Assembly: GCF_024159085.1 (NCBI RefSeq)
Contig: NZ_JAMZDE010000006.1
Span: 62,001 to 126,000, forward strand
Direction of reading: 5' to 3'
Source: Idiomarina rhizosphaerae
GTDB lineage: Bacteria; Pseudomonadota; Gammaproteobacteria; Enterobacterales; Alteromonadaceae
DNA length: 64,000 nt
Numbering within the stretch: the first letter of the stretch is position 1; every line of letters starts with the position of its first letter. The notes beneath the pieces were generated by a model. The model was not told where the DNA came from and searched no databases. It was given only the letters and a program-made list of their open reading frames with translations. The position numbers and the translations under genes were made by a program. Below, piece after piece: positions 26,949 to 35,508 of the stretch.

Positions 26949-28934
26949 TTAACGACGGTAGCCAGTTAATAATTCAGGCCAGTCACGTGACTCCTTCCAG
27001 TAGAACGTCTCATTCTTCTCTTTTTCTTTGCGTAAAGAGCGCAATAGCCGTTGGATATTGGCTTCTTTCCAGTCACCATTTTCACGGAAATCGCATTTAT
27101 CAAAATCGACAATCCAGGCTTTGTCTTTGTCATCCAGCATAAGGTTGTGACAATTTAAATCTGAATGGTAGACACCGGTATCGTGCAGCTCTTTAATAAC
27201 ACTTCCCAGCTTTTGCCATAACTCTGCGGAGAGTTTCTTTTCACGCAGTAAGCGAAAAACATCGACAGCCCCCGGTATAACTTCTACCAGAATGTCGGCT
27301 TTGTAACTGAAAACCGCTGTCTTTTCCATACGAGCTGCTACTGGACGAGGAACGGGCAAACCAATTTCCCGCAGCTTCAATAGCAAATCGAACTCATGAA
27401 TAGCCCGGCTTTTTTCCGCAGGTTCACGTAAAAAACGATCTTTATTAATTTTACCGACTAAACCACCACGATAATAATGGCGCAGTAAAAGTCCCAAATC
27501 ACCCTGCTGAATAAACCAAACTGTTGCGCGTCCCGTTGAGTTTCCCGCAATCGACTTCTGTTGCTGCCAATACTGGGCTGTAAAATGCTTGTCTTCTATC
27601 GTTTCAAAAATATCGCTGTCGTAGCGAATAAGCCCTTGGGGACTCTGCTCTGTTTTTATCATACCACTTCCTGTCAGAGTATATTCCAGTGCCCGCTTTA
27701 ATACTCTTAACGTAGCACCCTGGTGCGTTTGTAAAACGCTTTTAGCAGCTTCATGTTGCGCTTTCATGACAGCTGTCTGCTGCATCAACTCCACAGCTTT
27801 TTTAATTTCTCCGGCATTACTGACCCACTGCACAGCGCCCGCCTTTGCCAACTCACCATAAACTTGCGGGAAATTGAACACATGCCGCCCTGACATAACA
27901 TTGGAGCCAGCAGCAATAACTTCAAGGGGGTTGTGCCCTCCTCGCTTAATAATACTTCCGCCGACAAAGCTCACCGAGGCTAATTGACCCCAAAGCATCA
28001 TTTCCCCCATGCTGTCAGCGAGAAAGACATCACAGTCTGTAGGTATAGCATTACTTTGGGTTCTACGAGCAAGCTTAAGTCCGGATTCCTGTATCATTTG
28101 TGCTACCAGCTCAAATTGCTCAGGGTGTCGAGGCGCAATGATAAGGCATGAATTCGGTAAGTCCTGTTGAATAAGTTTATGTGCTTCTAACAGCACCTCA
28201 TGCTCACCCGGATGGCTGCTACTAGCCAGCCACACATGTCGCGATGCACAGCTATGCTGCCATGCCAGAGCTTTTTCAATGTCAGTAGCACAAAGCTCAA
28301 CGTCGTATTTAAGATTTCCATCCACAAACAGCACACTATAGGGGACACCTAAAACCTTCATTCTGCGCGCCGTTTCTTTATTCTGAACAGAAACTAATGT
28401 CAGTTGTTTCCAAACCGTCTTCATCAACCAGTGAAACCGCCTATAACCCGCCGCTGAACGAGCCGAGAGGCGTGCATTTAACAATGCAACGGGAATATTA
28501 GCACTGGCACATTGATGTAACATTTGCGGCCAAAGCTCGGTTTCCATTACCCACACGGCTTTAGGTTTAAACTTACGTACAAAACGCTTCGCAGCACCCG
28601 GAGTATCTATCGGCCAGTAGCGACAACTAACAGCGTCGCCAAAATGCTGCTGGATAAGTTCCCGGGCCGTTGGTGTCATACAGGTAATGAGTATTTTTTG
28701 ACACGGTTCCTGACGCAAAAGCTGCTCGATTAACCGTTTCGCCGCCAAGGTTTCGCCAACGGAAACGCTATGAATAACCACACAGCCGTGCTGTCTTTTA
28801 TCAACAGAGCCCAGCGCAAGCCGTTCTGACCAGTTCTGACGATAGCGGCTGTCTTTTCTGCCACGCAACCACAACCAGACAAAAACGGCTGGAGTGACCA
28901 GCCGTATTAATACTCCGTAGATCCACAATCGCAT
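26949..28934 (-). CDS. waaA: Fusion of Kdo transferase (WaaA) and Kdo kinase (KdkA)
   Basis: One uninterrupted frame of 661 residues joins two lipid A-core enzymes. Residues 1-424 are a full-length WaaA, which adds Kdo to lipid A precursor: an N-terminal membrane anchor (LWIYGVLIRL), IHSVSVGET with the catalytic Glu, ETELWP, ARLSARSAAGY, and SFVGGSIIKRGGHNPLE. Residues 425-661 are a full-length KdkA, the kinase for Kdo O4: GGLVGKINKDRF, GVYHSDLNCHNLML and IVDFDKC. The junction is a Met codon at 27662 preceded by AGGA six bases upstream, so separate KdkA could also be made. The start at 28934 is five bases after the previous stop and matches the E. coli WaaA start. KdkA is usual in organisms with a single Kdo. 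Confidence 0.93.
   Translation of the reverse strand: MRLWIYGVLIRLVTPAVFVWLWLRGRKDSRYRQNWSERLALGSVDKRQHGCVVIHSVSVGETLAAKRLIEQLLRQEPCQKILITCMTPTARELIQQHFGDAVSCRYWPIDTPGAAKRFVRKFKPKAVWVMETELWPQMLHQCASANIPVALLNARLSARSAAGYRRFHWLMKTVWKQLTLVSVQNKETARRMKVLGVPYSVLFVDGNLKYDVELCATDIEKALAWQHSCASRHVWLASSSHPGEHEVLLEAHKLIQQDLPNSCLIIAPRHPEQFELVAQMIQESGLKLARRTQSNAIPTDCDVFLADSMGEMMLWGQLASVSFVGGSIIKRGGHNPLEVIAAGSNVMSGRHVFNFPQVYGELAKAGAVQWVSNAGEIKKAVELMQQTAVMKAQHEAAKSVLQTHQGATLRVLKRALEYTLTGSGMIKTEQSPQGLIRYDSDIFETIEDKHFTAQYWQQQKSIAGNSTGRATVWFIQQGDLGLLLRHYYRGGLVGKINKDRFLREPAEKSRAIHEFDLLLKLREIGLPVPRPVAARMEKTAVFSYKADILVEVIPGAVDVFRLLREKKLSAELWQKLGSVIKELHDTGVYHSDLNCHNLMLDDKDKAWIVDFDKCDFRENGDWKEANIQRLLRSLRKEKEKNETFYWKESRDWPELLTGYRR
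27660..27672 (-). promoter_or_regulatory. Internal Shine-Dalgarno and ATG at the WaaA/KdkA junction
   Basis: AGGA (27672-27669) stands six bases ahead of the in-frame ATG at 27662. Translation from it would give a 237-residue KdkA, close to the 241 residues of the Haemophilus enzyme. Confidence 0.6.
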
Positions 28935-28939
28935 ATCAT

Positions 28940-29716
28940 TTAACGCCAGTATTCGGCTATCCACTTGGTTGGCAGAACCTTACGGTACCACTTGCCGCTT
29001 CGGCCTTCCAACGCATCATCCGGGTGCGGTTTGCCGTGGAAAATAATAACTTTCGCTTCTTCCGGAATACGCGGCTCCTGAAAAAAGCTAAGTGGAAATG
29101 GACGCAGACAATGGCGCTTAAAGCTACGACACCACTTTTCCGGCCAATACGTCAGCTTGTTTTGGCGATCGACAAAGTGCGTAATATATTCTTGTTCATT
29201 TCGTACGTCAGCAATAGCCGCTTTCGGGTCTTTTTTCAGATGCTCTAACGCATCTTCATGAGCGCCAATATCAAAACGAAATACCGATGTATTCCCGGTA
29301 GCGTCAGATTTATCCCACTCTTTGATCACCATAAACTCGCCTTCCGGCTCAAAGAATTCGTCCAGGCTGCCAACAATAATAATATCCAGATCCAGGAATA
29401 AGGTTGGGCCTTCAAGATCATAAAGCGGGTTCGCAAAGCAGGTAAGCTTTAACCAGCCGTGACCTTTTGTCCACGGAACTTGTTCATCAAAGTCTTTAAA
29501 GCCAATTTTAGGAATAGCTTTTACTTCAATCTCGTCATTGATACCCTCAAAGTCATCGGTAAAACAGACAAAACGGAACGGTCGACTAAGGTGCCGACTG
29601 ACCATTGAATGCAATGTATTGACGTAATCGGGGCCATACTTTTTACCCCATTTAATGCAAATGACGTTGACCGGTTTTTGCTCTGATGAATTCTCGTTAT
29701 CCGTTACCTGACTCAT
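28940..29716 (-). CDS. Predicted glycosyltransferase next to waaA-kdkA
   Basis: This 258-residue cytoplasmic protein looks like a nucleotide-sugar glycosyltransferase of GT-A fold: VNVICIKWGKKYG at the N-terminus, FRFVCFTDD, and the metal-binding DxD in TLFLDLDIIIVGSLDEFF. The C-terminal part has VIIFHGKPHPDDA, typical of related capsule and LPS transferases. The donor and acceptor are unknown. It lies five bases ahead of waaA-kdkA and is the first gene of that unit, so a role in LPS core assembly is the best inference. Confidence 0.7.
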   Translation of the reverse strand: MSQVTDNENSSEQKPVNVICIKWGKKYGPDYVNTLHSMVSRHLSRPFRFVCFTDDFEGINDEIEVKAIPKIGFKDFDEQVPWTKGHGWLKLTCFANPLYDLEGPTLFLDLDIIIVGSLDEFFEPEGEFMVIKEWDKSDATGNTSVFRFDIGAHEDALEHLKKDPKAAIADVRNEQEYITHFVDRQNKLTYWPEKWCRSFKRHCLRPFPLSFFQEPRIPEEAKVIIFHGKPHPDDALEGRSGKWYRKVLPTKWIAEYWR

Positions 29717-29839
29717 AACTACTCCAATCTGAAACTGAAACTACCGCGCATAATGCCATATTTTGGTGCATTTAGGTATGTCGATCTGAATCCCTGAATA
29801 GAACGTAATGAAGCTATCAACCCTAACCCCTCACTACTT

Positions 29840-31396
29840 ATGAAAATTCATACTCTACGGCTAATACTTGGCGACCAACTCAATGCCAGACATTCGTGGT
29901 TCAGAGAAAAGAACGCGGGCGTACTCTATGTGATGATGGAGCTCAAACAAGAAACTGGCTACGTTGTTCACCATCGGCAAAAAGTATTAGCCTTTTTCGC
30001 TGCAATGCGGGCTTTCGGTAACGCACTGAGTACTGCAGGACATCAAGTAAACTATATAAAACTTGATAATGACACTAATAACCAAAGCCTGACCCAGAAC
30101 CTTCAGCAATTAATGCAAGACCACGAAGTGACTACTTTGGAGTGCCAGCAACCCGACGAATACCGTCTCGATCATCAACTTAAAAGCTGGGCCGGCGCCA
30201 ATAAAATTAATATAAACTGGTTTGATACAGAGCACTTTCTTACTGGCCGCAACTCGCTAAAAGAGTATTTCCCCAATAGCGAAAACTACTTAATGGAAAC
30301 CTTCTACAGAAAGGTACGTAAGCAATACGATATTCTGATGGAGGATGGACGCCCGACCGGAGGCCGCTGGAATTACGATAAAGAAAACCAGAAAAAGATT
30401 CCCGCAAATCATGACCTAGAACCGCCTTTAATCTTCTCTAATGACGTATCAGATATTGATGAGCTGTTGCACAACAGTGAAGTTAAAACCATGGGGCAAG
30501 CGAACGCGGCTCAACTGATATGGCCGGTTAACCGAAGACAGTCTAAGCAGTTGCTTGAACATTTTTGTCAGTTCGGACTCCCCGACTTTGGTCGTTATCA
30601 GGACACCATGGCAACAGAAAACAACGTTGGTGAATCTCACTGGAGTCTTTATCACTCACGGCTTTCATTTTCTCTCAACACCAAAATGCTGCATCCGTTA
30701 GAAGTGGTTAACGCTGCTATTGATGCCTGGTCGAAAAATAAAGACAGCATTTCACTTGCCCAAATTGAAGGCTTCTGTCGGCAAATTATTGGCTGGCGAG
30801 AGTTTGTGCGGGGCATTTACTGGGCGCATATGCCTGACTATAAAAACCTTAACGATCTTAACCACACTAGAGCGCTACCGGAGTTTTACTGGAATGCCGA
30901 CACCAAAATGAACTGTCTGCACTATTCCATTAAGCAGTCGTTAGACTATGCCTACGCACATCACATACAGCGGTTAATGGTAACTGGAAATTTCGCACTA
31001 CTGGCCGGTGTATCACCGGATGCTTTGGACGACTGGTATCTTGGCATTTATATTGATGCCATTGAGTGGGTGGAACTGCCCAATACGCGCGGCATGAGCC
31101 AGTATGCCGACGGCGGATTGATAGCAACCAAACCCTACATTGCCAGTGCCAACTATATGCAAAAAATGGGGCACTATTGTAAAGAATGCTATTATAATCC
31201 GAAGAAGAAAACCGGTGAGAAAGCTTGTCCTTTTAACAGCCTGTACTGGCATTTTATTGAACGTCATAAAGAACGCTTTAAAGACAATCACAGGATGAGC
31301 ATGATGTATCAGGTCTGGAATAAGAAACCCGAAGAAGAACAGCTGGCGTTAATCAAACAAGCCGAAACTTATTTAGATAATATCAACGATTTATAA
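29840..31396 (+). CDS. Iron-sulphur bacterial photolyase/cryptochrome (PhrB/CryB-like)
   Basis: This 518-residue flavoprotein belongs to the FeS-BCP branch, prokaryotic (6-4) photolyases such as Agrobacterium PhrB. The N-terminal antenna domain starts [15 protein letters not shown]. The FAD domain has [17 protein letters not shown] and [14 protein letters not shown]. Four cysteines, Cys359 (MNCLHYS), Cys447, Cys450 (YCKECYYN) and Cys463 (KACPFN), keep the 88-3-13 spacing of the cluster ligands that I recall for PhrB. It should repair UV damage or act as a blue-light receptor. It is followed 12 bases later by a lipocalin, a pairing common in marine bacteria. Confidence 0.93.
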   Translation: MKIHTLRLILGDQLNARHSWFREKNAGVLYVMMELKQETGYVVHHRQKVLAFFAAMRAFGNALSTAGHQVNYIKLDNDTNNQSLTQNLQQLMQDHEVTTLECQQPDEYRLDHQLKSWAGANKININWFDTEHFLTGRNSLKEYFPNSENYLMETFYRKVRKQYDILMEDGRPTGGRWNYDKENQKKIPANHDLEPPLIFSNDVSDIDELLHNSEVKTMGQANAAQLIWPVNRRQSKQLLEHFCQFGLPDFGRYQDTMATENNVGESHWSLYHSRLSFSLNTKMLHPLEVVNAAIDAWSKNKDSISLAQIEGFCRQIIGWREFVRGIYWAHMPDYKNLNDLNHTRALPEFYWNADTKMNCLHYSIKQSLDYAYAHHIQRLMVTGNFALLAGVSPDALDDWYLGIYIDAIEWVELPNTRGMSQYADGGLIATKPYIASANYMQKMGHYCKECYYNPKKKTGEKACPFNSLYWHFIERHKERFKDNHRMSMMYQVWNKKPEEEQLALIKQAETYLDNINDL

Positions 31397-31408
31397 AAGG
31401 AAGCACTA

Positions 31409-31945
31409 ATGAATAAATGGATGGTGTCATTGTTTTTTACGTTTCTACTGAGTGCCTGTAACTCTCAACCAACGCCGGTAGCTGATGTTGTTGACGACTT
31501 TGAGGCCGAGCGCTACCTGGGTAAATGGTACGAAATAGTCCGCATGCCACACAGTTTTGAAGAGGGCCTTCAGGGTGTTACGGCAGAGTATCGGTTAAAT
31601 GGTGATGGCACACTGGAAGTGACCAACCGGGGCTACCATGTCAAAAATGAAGAATGGCAAACCGCCATTGGGTTGGCTGAGCCGGTCGAAAATATGGACG
31701 CCGCATATCAGGTTACCTTCTTCTGGCCCTTTTATGGCGGTTATTACGTGAGTTGGTTAGGTGGTGATTATCAGCAGGCAATAGTAACCAGCGACTCACA
31801 CGAGTATTTCTGGTTTTTATCGAGAAGCCCGGATGTTGCTCAGGCAGATATTGATTACGCCTTAGCCAAGGCTCATGAGTGGGGATATGACATCGACCAG
31901 ATGATCATTGTTGATCATCCGGCCGAGTTAAGAGACTTTAATTAA
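31409..31945 (+). CDS. blc: Outer-membrane lipocalin Blc-like lipoprotein
   Basis: A 178-residue bacterial lipocalin. The signal peptide ends in the lipobox LSAC (residues 14-17). The first lipocalin motif is YLGKWYEIVRMPHSFEEGL, and later motifs are VTNRGYHV, FFWPFYGGYYV and YFWFLSRSP. It likely binds lysophospholipids or fatty acids at the outer membrane. It is co-transcribed with the photolyase, possibly as a light or oxidative stress unit. It shares its last ten bases with the convergent end of deaD. Confidence 0.92.
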   Translation: MNKWMVSLFFTFLLSACNSQPTPVADVVDDFEAERYLGKWYEIVRMPHSFEEGLQGVTAEYRLNGDGTLEVTNRGYHVKNEEWQTAIGLAEPVENMDAAYQVTFFWPFYGGYYVSWLGGDYQQAIVTSDSHEYFWFLSRSPDVAQADIDYALAKAHEWGYDIDQMIIVDHPAELRDFN

Positions 31946-33722
31946 AGCGGCGCGCGGCACCTTTACCAGAGCTGCGCTTAGGGCCACTACGAGCATCACG
32001 GTCACGCGGCGGACGTGGCGCGCGTTTAACTTGCTCGTCACTTAGCTCAAGGCCCATAGGCTGTTGACGCACGCGAGCTTTTTTCAGTACATGCACGATG
32101 TCTTTTGGCATGCCTTTTGGCAGTTGCACTAAAGAGTGATTATCAAACAACTGAATTTGCCCAATATATTTGCTGTCCATTGAAGCTTCGTTAGCAATAG
32201 CCCCAACGATGTCACCCGGACGAGCACCATGCTCACGGCCTACCTGAATTTTGTAGGTTTCAAAATCTACATCCGCTGCACGACCACCACGTTCTGCACG
32301 AGGTTTACGTTTATCGCCACGGTCACTACGTTCATTACGACCAGAACGTTCGCTACGCTCACCGCGAGCTTCACGTACCGGACGGTCTTCTTTCAGGAAT
32401 AACGGACGCTGCTCATTATGCTGAGCCAACAACGCTAATGCGATTTCTTCAGCGCTTAACTCTGACTGTTCGAGCCACTCGCCTAACAGTTTCTCTAGTT
32501 TAGGCTTATCAGCGCTTGCAGTTTCAGGAGCCAGTGACGCCTGCAACTTCTCTAACAATTGTTGCTGACGGTACTTGCTCAGTTCATTGGCGTTTGGTAC
32601 TTCAAAGAACTCAACCGGAGCATTGGTTAAGCGCTCATAGTGACGCAACAAATGACGCTCTTTTGCACGGAAGAACAAAATCGCTTCACCTGTACGGCCG
32701 GCACGACCAGTACGTCCAATACGGTGAACATAAGATTCAGTATCGCTCGGTAAGTCATAGTTAATAACGTGCGTAATTTCAGGAACGTCTAAGCCACGGG
32801 CAACAACGTCGGTTCCTACCAGAATTTCGATGTGTCCACTACGTAACTGACTAACAGTCTGCTCACGCTGAGCCTGGTTCAAGTCACCGCTTAATGGCGC
32901 CGCTTTAAAGCCATTGCGTTGCAGCAATTCAGCCACATCCATCGTATCCTGACGGGTACGTACGAAAATTAACGCACGTTGGTAAGGAGTCACTTCCAGT
33001 AACCGCGTCAGAGCGGTCATTTTCGTCATGCCCTGAACTTTCCATGCTTTCTGCTTAATCGTCGCTTTTTCGCGGGCAATAGCTTCAATCTGAATATTCA
33101 GCGGATCTTTCAGGAAGGTTTTTGCCAGTTTACGAATTGCATTCGGCATAGTTGCTGAGAATAACGCGCGTTGCGCCGTATTCGGTACAGCTTTTAAAAT
33201 CGTTTCGATGTCTTCAATGAAACCCATGTTCAGCATTTCATCGGCTTCATCCAGAACGCCCACTTTCAAACCATCTAGTTGCAGGACGTTTTTATTCAAT
33301 AAGTCGATAAGACGACCCGGGGTACCAACAACAATAGCGGTCCCCTGCTTCAGGGCTTTAACCTGAGGACCAAATGGAGCGCCACCGTAAACGGTTGCTA
33401 CGCCAACGCCACGCATTTTCGCAGCAAAGCCTTCAAGCGCTTCAGCTACCTGAATAGCCAGCTCACGAGTTGGAGTTACGACTAATACTTGAGTTTGCTT
33501 AACCGACGCATCAATTTTTGCCAGTGCAGGCAGACCGAATGCAGCAGTTTTACCGGTACCGGTCTGAGCTTCGCCCAGCACGTCCTGCCCTTCAAGCAGT
33601 GCAGGAATAGCCTGTAGCTGAATAGGAGTCGGAGTTAAAAACTGCATTGCGTTTAATTGTTCAAGCACAGCACTAGGTAAGGCCATGTCGTTAAACGACA
33701 GACCCGTTTGGGTATTTGACAT
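31938..33722 (-). CDS. deaD: DEAD-box RNA helicase DeaD/CsdA
   Basis: An ATP-dependent RNA helicase acting in ribosome assembly and cold adaptation. The Q motif (MQFLTPTPIQ) and motifs I (AQTGTGKTAAF), II (VLDEADEML), III (SAT), V (ARGLDVP) and VI (HRIGRTGRAGR) are present in the first 400 residues. The C-terminal third has a DbpA-type RNA-binding domain (VGREHGARPGDIVGAI) flanked by Arg-, Ser- and Gly-rich low-complexity tails. It is 594 residues, near the E. coli protein. A leader of about 175 bases precedes it, as expected for a cold-inducible, structured 5' region. Confidence 0.95.
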   Translation of the reverse strand: MSNTQTGLSFNDMALPSAVLEQLNAMQFLTPTPIQLQAIPALLEGQDVLGEAQTGTGKTAAFGLPALAKIDASVKQTQVLVVTPTRELAIQVAEALEGFAAKMRGVGVATVYGGAPFGPQVKALKQGTAIVVGTPGRLIDLLNKNVLQLDGLKVGVLDEADEMLNMGFIEDIETILKAVPNTAQRALFSATMPNAIRKLAKTFLKDPLNIQIEAIAREKATIKQKAWKVQGMTKMTALTRLLEVTPYQRALIFVRTRQDTMDVAELLQRNGFKAAPLSGDLNQAQREQTVSQLRSGHIEILVGTDVVARGLDVPEITHVINYDLPSDTESYVHRIGRTGRAGRTGEAILFFRAKERHLLRHYERLTNAPVEFFEVPNANELSKYRQQQLLEKLQASLAPETASADKPKLEKLLGEWLEQSELSAEEIALALLAQHNEQRPLFLKEDRPVREARGERSERSGRNERSDRGDKRKPRAERGGRAADVDFETYKIQVGREHGARPGDIVGAIANEASMDSKYIGQIQLFDNHSLVQLPKGMPKDIVHVLKKARVRQQPMGLELSDEQVKRAPRPPRDRDARSGPKRSSGKGAARRFN

Positions 33723-33742
33723 ATTTGTCTCACTTTATTCCC

Positions 33743-33760
33743 GTTTGCCCATTGGCAAAC
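33743..33760 (-). promoter_or_regulatory. Hairpin ahead of the deaD start
   Basis: A 7-bp perfect stem (GTTTGCC / GGCAAAC) with a four-base loop ends 20 bases before the ATG, next to the likely ribosome site. It could affect translation initiation at low temperature. Confidence 0.5.
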
Positions 33761-33765
33761 ACAAT

Positions 33766-33846
33766 AAAAAAGGGGTTATGGCCCGGCAACAGGAATCAGT
33801 GTTCAGTCTCTAAACTGTCTGGACTGGAATCAGGCGCTGCAACCCC
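33766..33846 (-). promoter_or_regulatory. Possible attenuator in the deaD leader
   Basis: On the minus strand GGGGTT (33846-33841) can pair with AACCCC (33777-33772), which is followed at once by six T (33771-33766). The intervening 63 bases contain a repeated CTGATTCC. The stem is only 6-7 bp with a long loop, so this is a candidate, not a confident terminator. Confidence 0.35.
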
Positions 33847-33904
33847 ACGAATCAAGGGTGACCGCTGCCTCATCAGTTATGCGGTGTTCCTTGAGGAACG
33901 GCGG

Positions 33905-33932
33905 ATTATACGTTTTTTTACTCAAAAAGCAA
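33905..33932 (-). promoter_or_regulatory. Predicted deaD promoter
   Basis: On the minus strand TTGCTT (33932-33927) and a perfect TATAAT (33910-33905) are spaced by 16 bases. Transcription would start near 33898, giving a leader of about 175 bases. The rest of the gene-free stretch, 33933-34050, holds an AT-rich region with the promoter of gabD and no visible gene. Confidence 0.6.
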
Positions 33933-34050
33933 TGCCTTTGAGCTTTTTTTCACCAAACGCATCTATTTCCATCAAAATAATCGAAAAAGTTGAACCATTT
34001 CTTTTTATATTGCCTACATTATTAGAGTTATTCTCAAATTTGGAGGAATT

Positions 34051-35508
34051 ATGTCAGCACATTCTATGTCATCCCTGACTAAGAAAGACTGCTTTATTGA
34101 AGGTCACTGGGTTCCTACGGACAAACGTTTCTCAGTAACTAACCCGGCAACTGGCGAAGTAATAGCCGAGGTTGCTGACGCTGACGAAGATTTAACTCAA
34201 CGCGCCATAAATGTTGCAGAAACAGCCCTGAAAAGCTGGCGCAAGAAAACGGCTCGTGAGCGTGCGATGCTGCTGCGTAAATGGTACGAGTCCATGATGG
34301 ACAACAAGCAGGCTCTGGGTGAGTTAATGAGTGCAGAGCAAGGTAAGCCGGTCGCTGAAGCCATTGGCGAGGTCGAATACGGCGCCAGCTTTGTTGACTG
34401 GTTTGCCGGTGAGGCTGAACGCATCGATGGCGATATATTGCCTAACGCCGATAGCAGTAAGCGCGTAATGGTCACTAAAGAACCGGTTGGTGTCTGTGCA
34501 GCCATTACGCCCTGGAACTTCCCCAACGCGATGATCACTCGTAAAATTGCGCCGGCATTAGCGGCTGGGTGTACCATCGTGGTTAAGCCACCGCAATTAA
34601 CTCCACTTTCCAGTCTGGCATTAGCCCAACTGGCTAGTGAAGTTGGCATTCCCGACGGCGTTATCAATATTATTCCGACCAGTGATGCCAAGAGCGTAGG
34701 TAAGCGTTTAGCGACCTCACCACAGGTTCGCAAGCTGTCATTTACCGGTTCTACAGGTGTCGGAAAAATTCTAATGCAGCAATGTTCGGAGCACGTCACC
34801 AAATTGTCTCTTGAGCTTGGCGGTAACGCTCCGTTCCTGGTCTTTGACGATGCCGATATAGAGCAAGCCGCGGAACAGCTAATAGCCTGCAAATTCCGCA
34901 ATGGCGGGCAAACCTGTGTTTCAGCGAACAGGATACTGGTACAACAGTCAGTAGCCGAAAAATTTACCGACGCGGTTGTCAGTAAAGTGAAAGCTCTGAA
35001 AGTAGGGCCCGGTACAGAAGAAAATGTCGACCTAGGTCCGCTTATCGATCAGGACGCTGTTGATAAAGTACAACGTTTAGTACTTGCTGCTAAGTCTGAC
35101 GGTGCAACCATAGAAACCGGCGGCTCAGTAATGACCGAGTTAGGCGATTTATTCTATGCACCAACCGTCATTACAGGCGTAACCGAAGAAATGGATATTA
35201 GTGAAGAAGAAATCTTTGGTCCGGTAGTGGCTATTAATACCTTTGAAACAGAAGAAGAAGGCATTGAGAAAGCCAACAATACTCCATTTGGCCTGGCTTC
35301 TTACTTCGCAGCCAAAGACACCGCTCGTATTTTCCGCGTAAGTGAAGCGCTTGAATACGGCATGGTTGGTGTGAATACCGGTGGTATCTCTCACGCCTAC
35401 AACCCATTTGGCGGAATTAAAGAATCCGGTGTTGGTCGTGAAGGTTCTAAGTACGGTATTGACGAATACCTTGAGTTAAAAACGGTGACTCTTGGCGGGC
35501 TTGGATGA
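34051..35508 (+). CDS. gabD: Succinate-semialdehyde dehydrogenase (NADP+) GabD-like
   Basis: This 485-residue aldehyde dehydrogenase oxidises succinate semialdehyde (and probably glutarate semialdehyde) to the acid. It has the GabD-type PWNFPNAMITRK motif, FTGSTGVGK, the general-base LELGGNAPF, the catalytic Cys289 in GGQTCVSANR and the C-terminal PFGGIKESGVGREG. The ribosome site TGGAGGA is strong. No GABA transaminase gene is adjacent; instead it overlaps another aldehyde dehydrogenase by four bases (ATGA). Confidence 0.93.
   Translation: MSAHSMSSLTKKDCFIEGHWVPTDKRFSVTNPATGEVIAEVADADEDLTQRAINVAETALKSWRKKTARERAMLLRKWYESMMDNKQALGELMSAEQGKPVAEAIGEVEYGASFVDWFAGEAERIDGDILPNADSSKRVMVTKEPVGVCAAITPWNFPNAMITRKIAPALAAGCTIVVKPPQLTPLSSLALAQLASEVGIPDGVINIIPTSDAKSVGKRLATSPQVRKLSFTGSTGVGKILMQQCSEHVTKLSLELGGNAPFLVFDDADIEQAAEQLIACKFRNGGQTCVSANRILVQQSVAEKFTDAVVSKVKALKVGPGTEENVDLGPLIDQDAVDKVQRLVLAAKSDGATIETGGSVMTELGDLFYAPTVITGVTEEMDISEEEIFGPVVAINTFETEEEGIEKANNTPFGLASYFAAKDTARIFRVSEALEYGMVGVNTGGISHAYNPFGGIKESGVGREGSKYGIDEYLELKTVTLGGLG

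Noticed and set aside
33766-33900. A known riboswitch (FMN type) in the deaD leader
   Set aside because: Short matches such as GATTCC exist, but the conserved core of the FMN element is absent and deaD is not a riboflavin gene.
33920-33950. Terminator-like hairpin CTCAAA...TTTGAG followed by T-run
   Set aside because: The stem is only six bases and overlaps the predicted deaD -35 region; no plus-strand gene ends before it.
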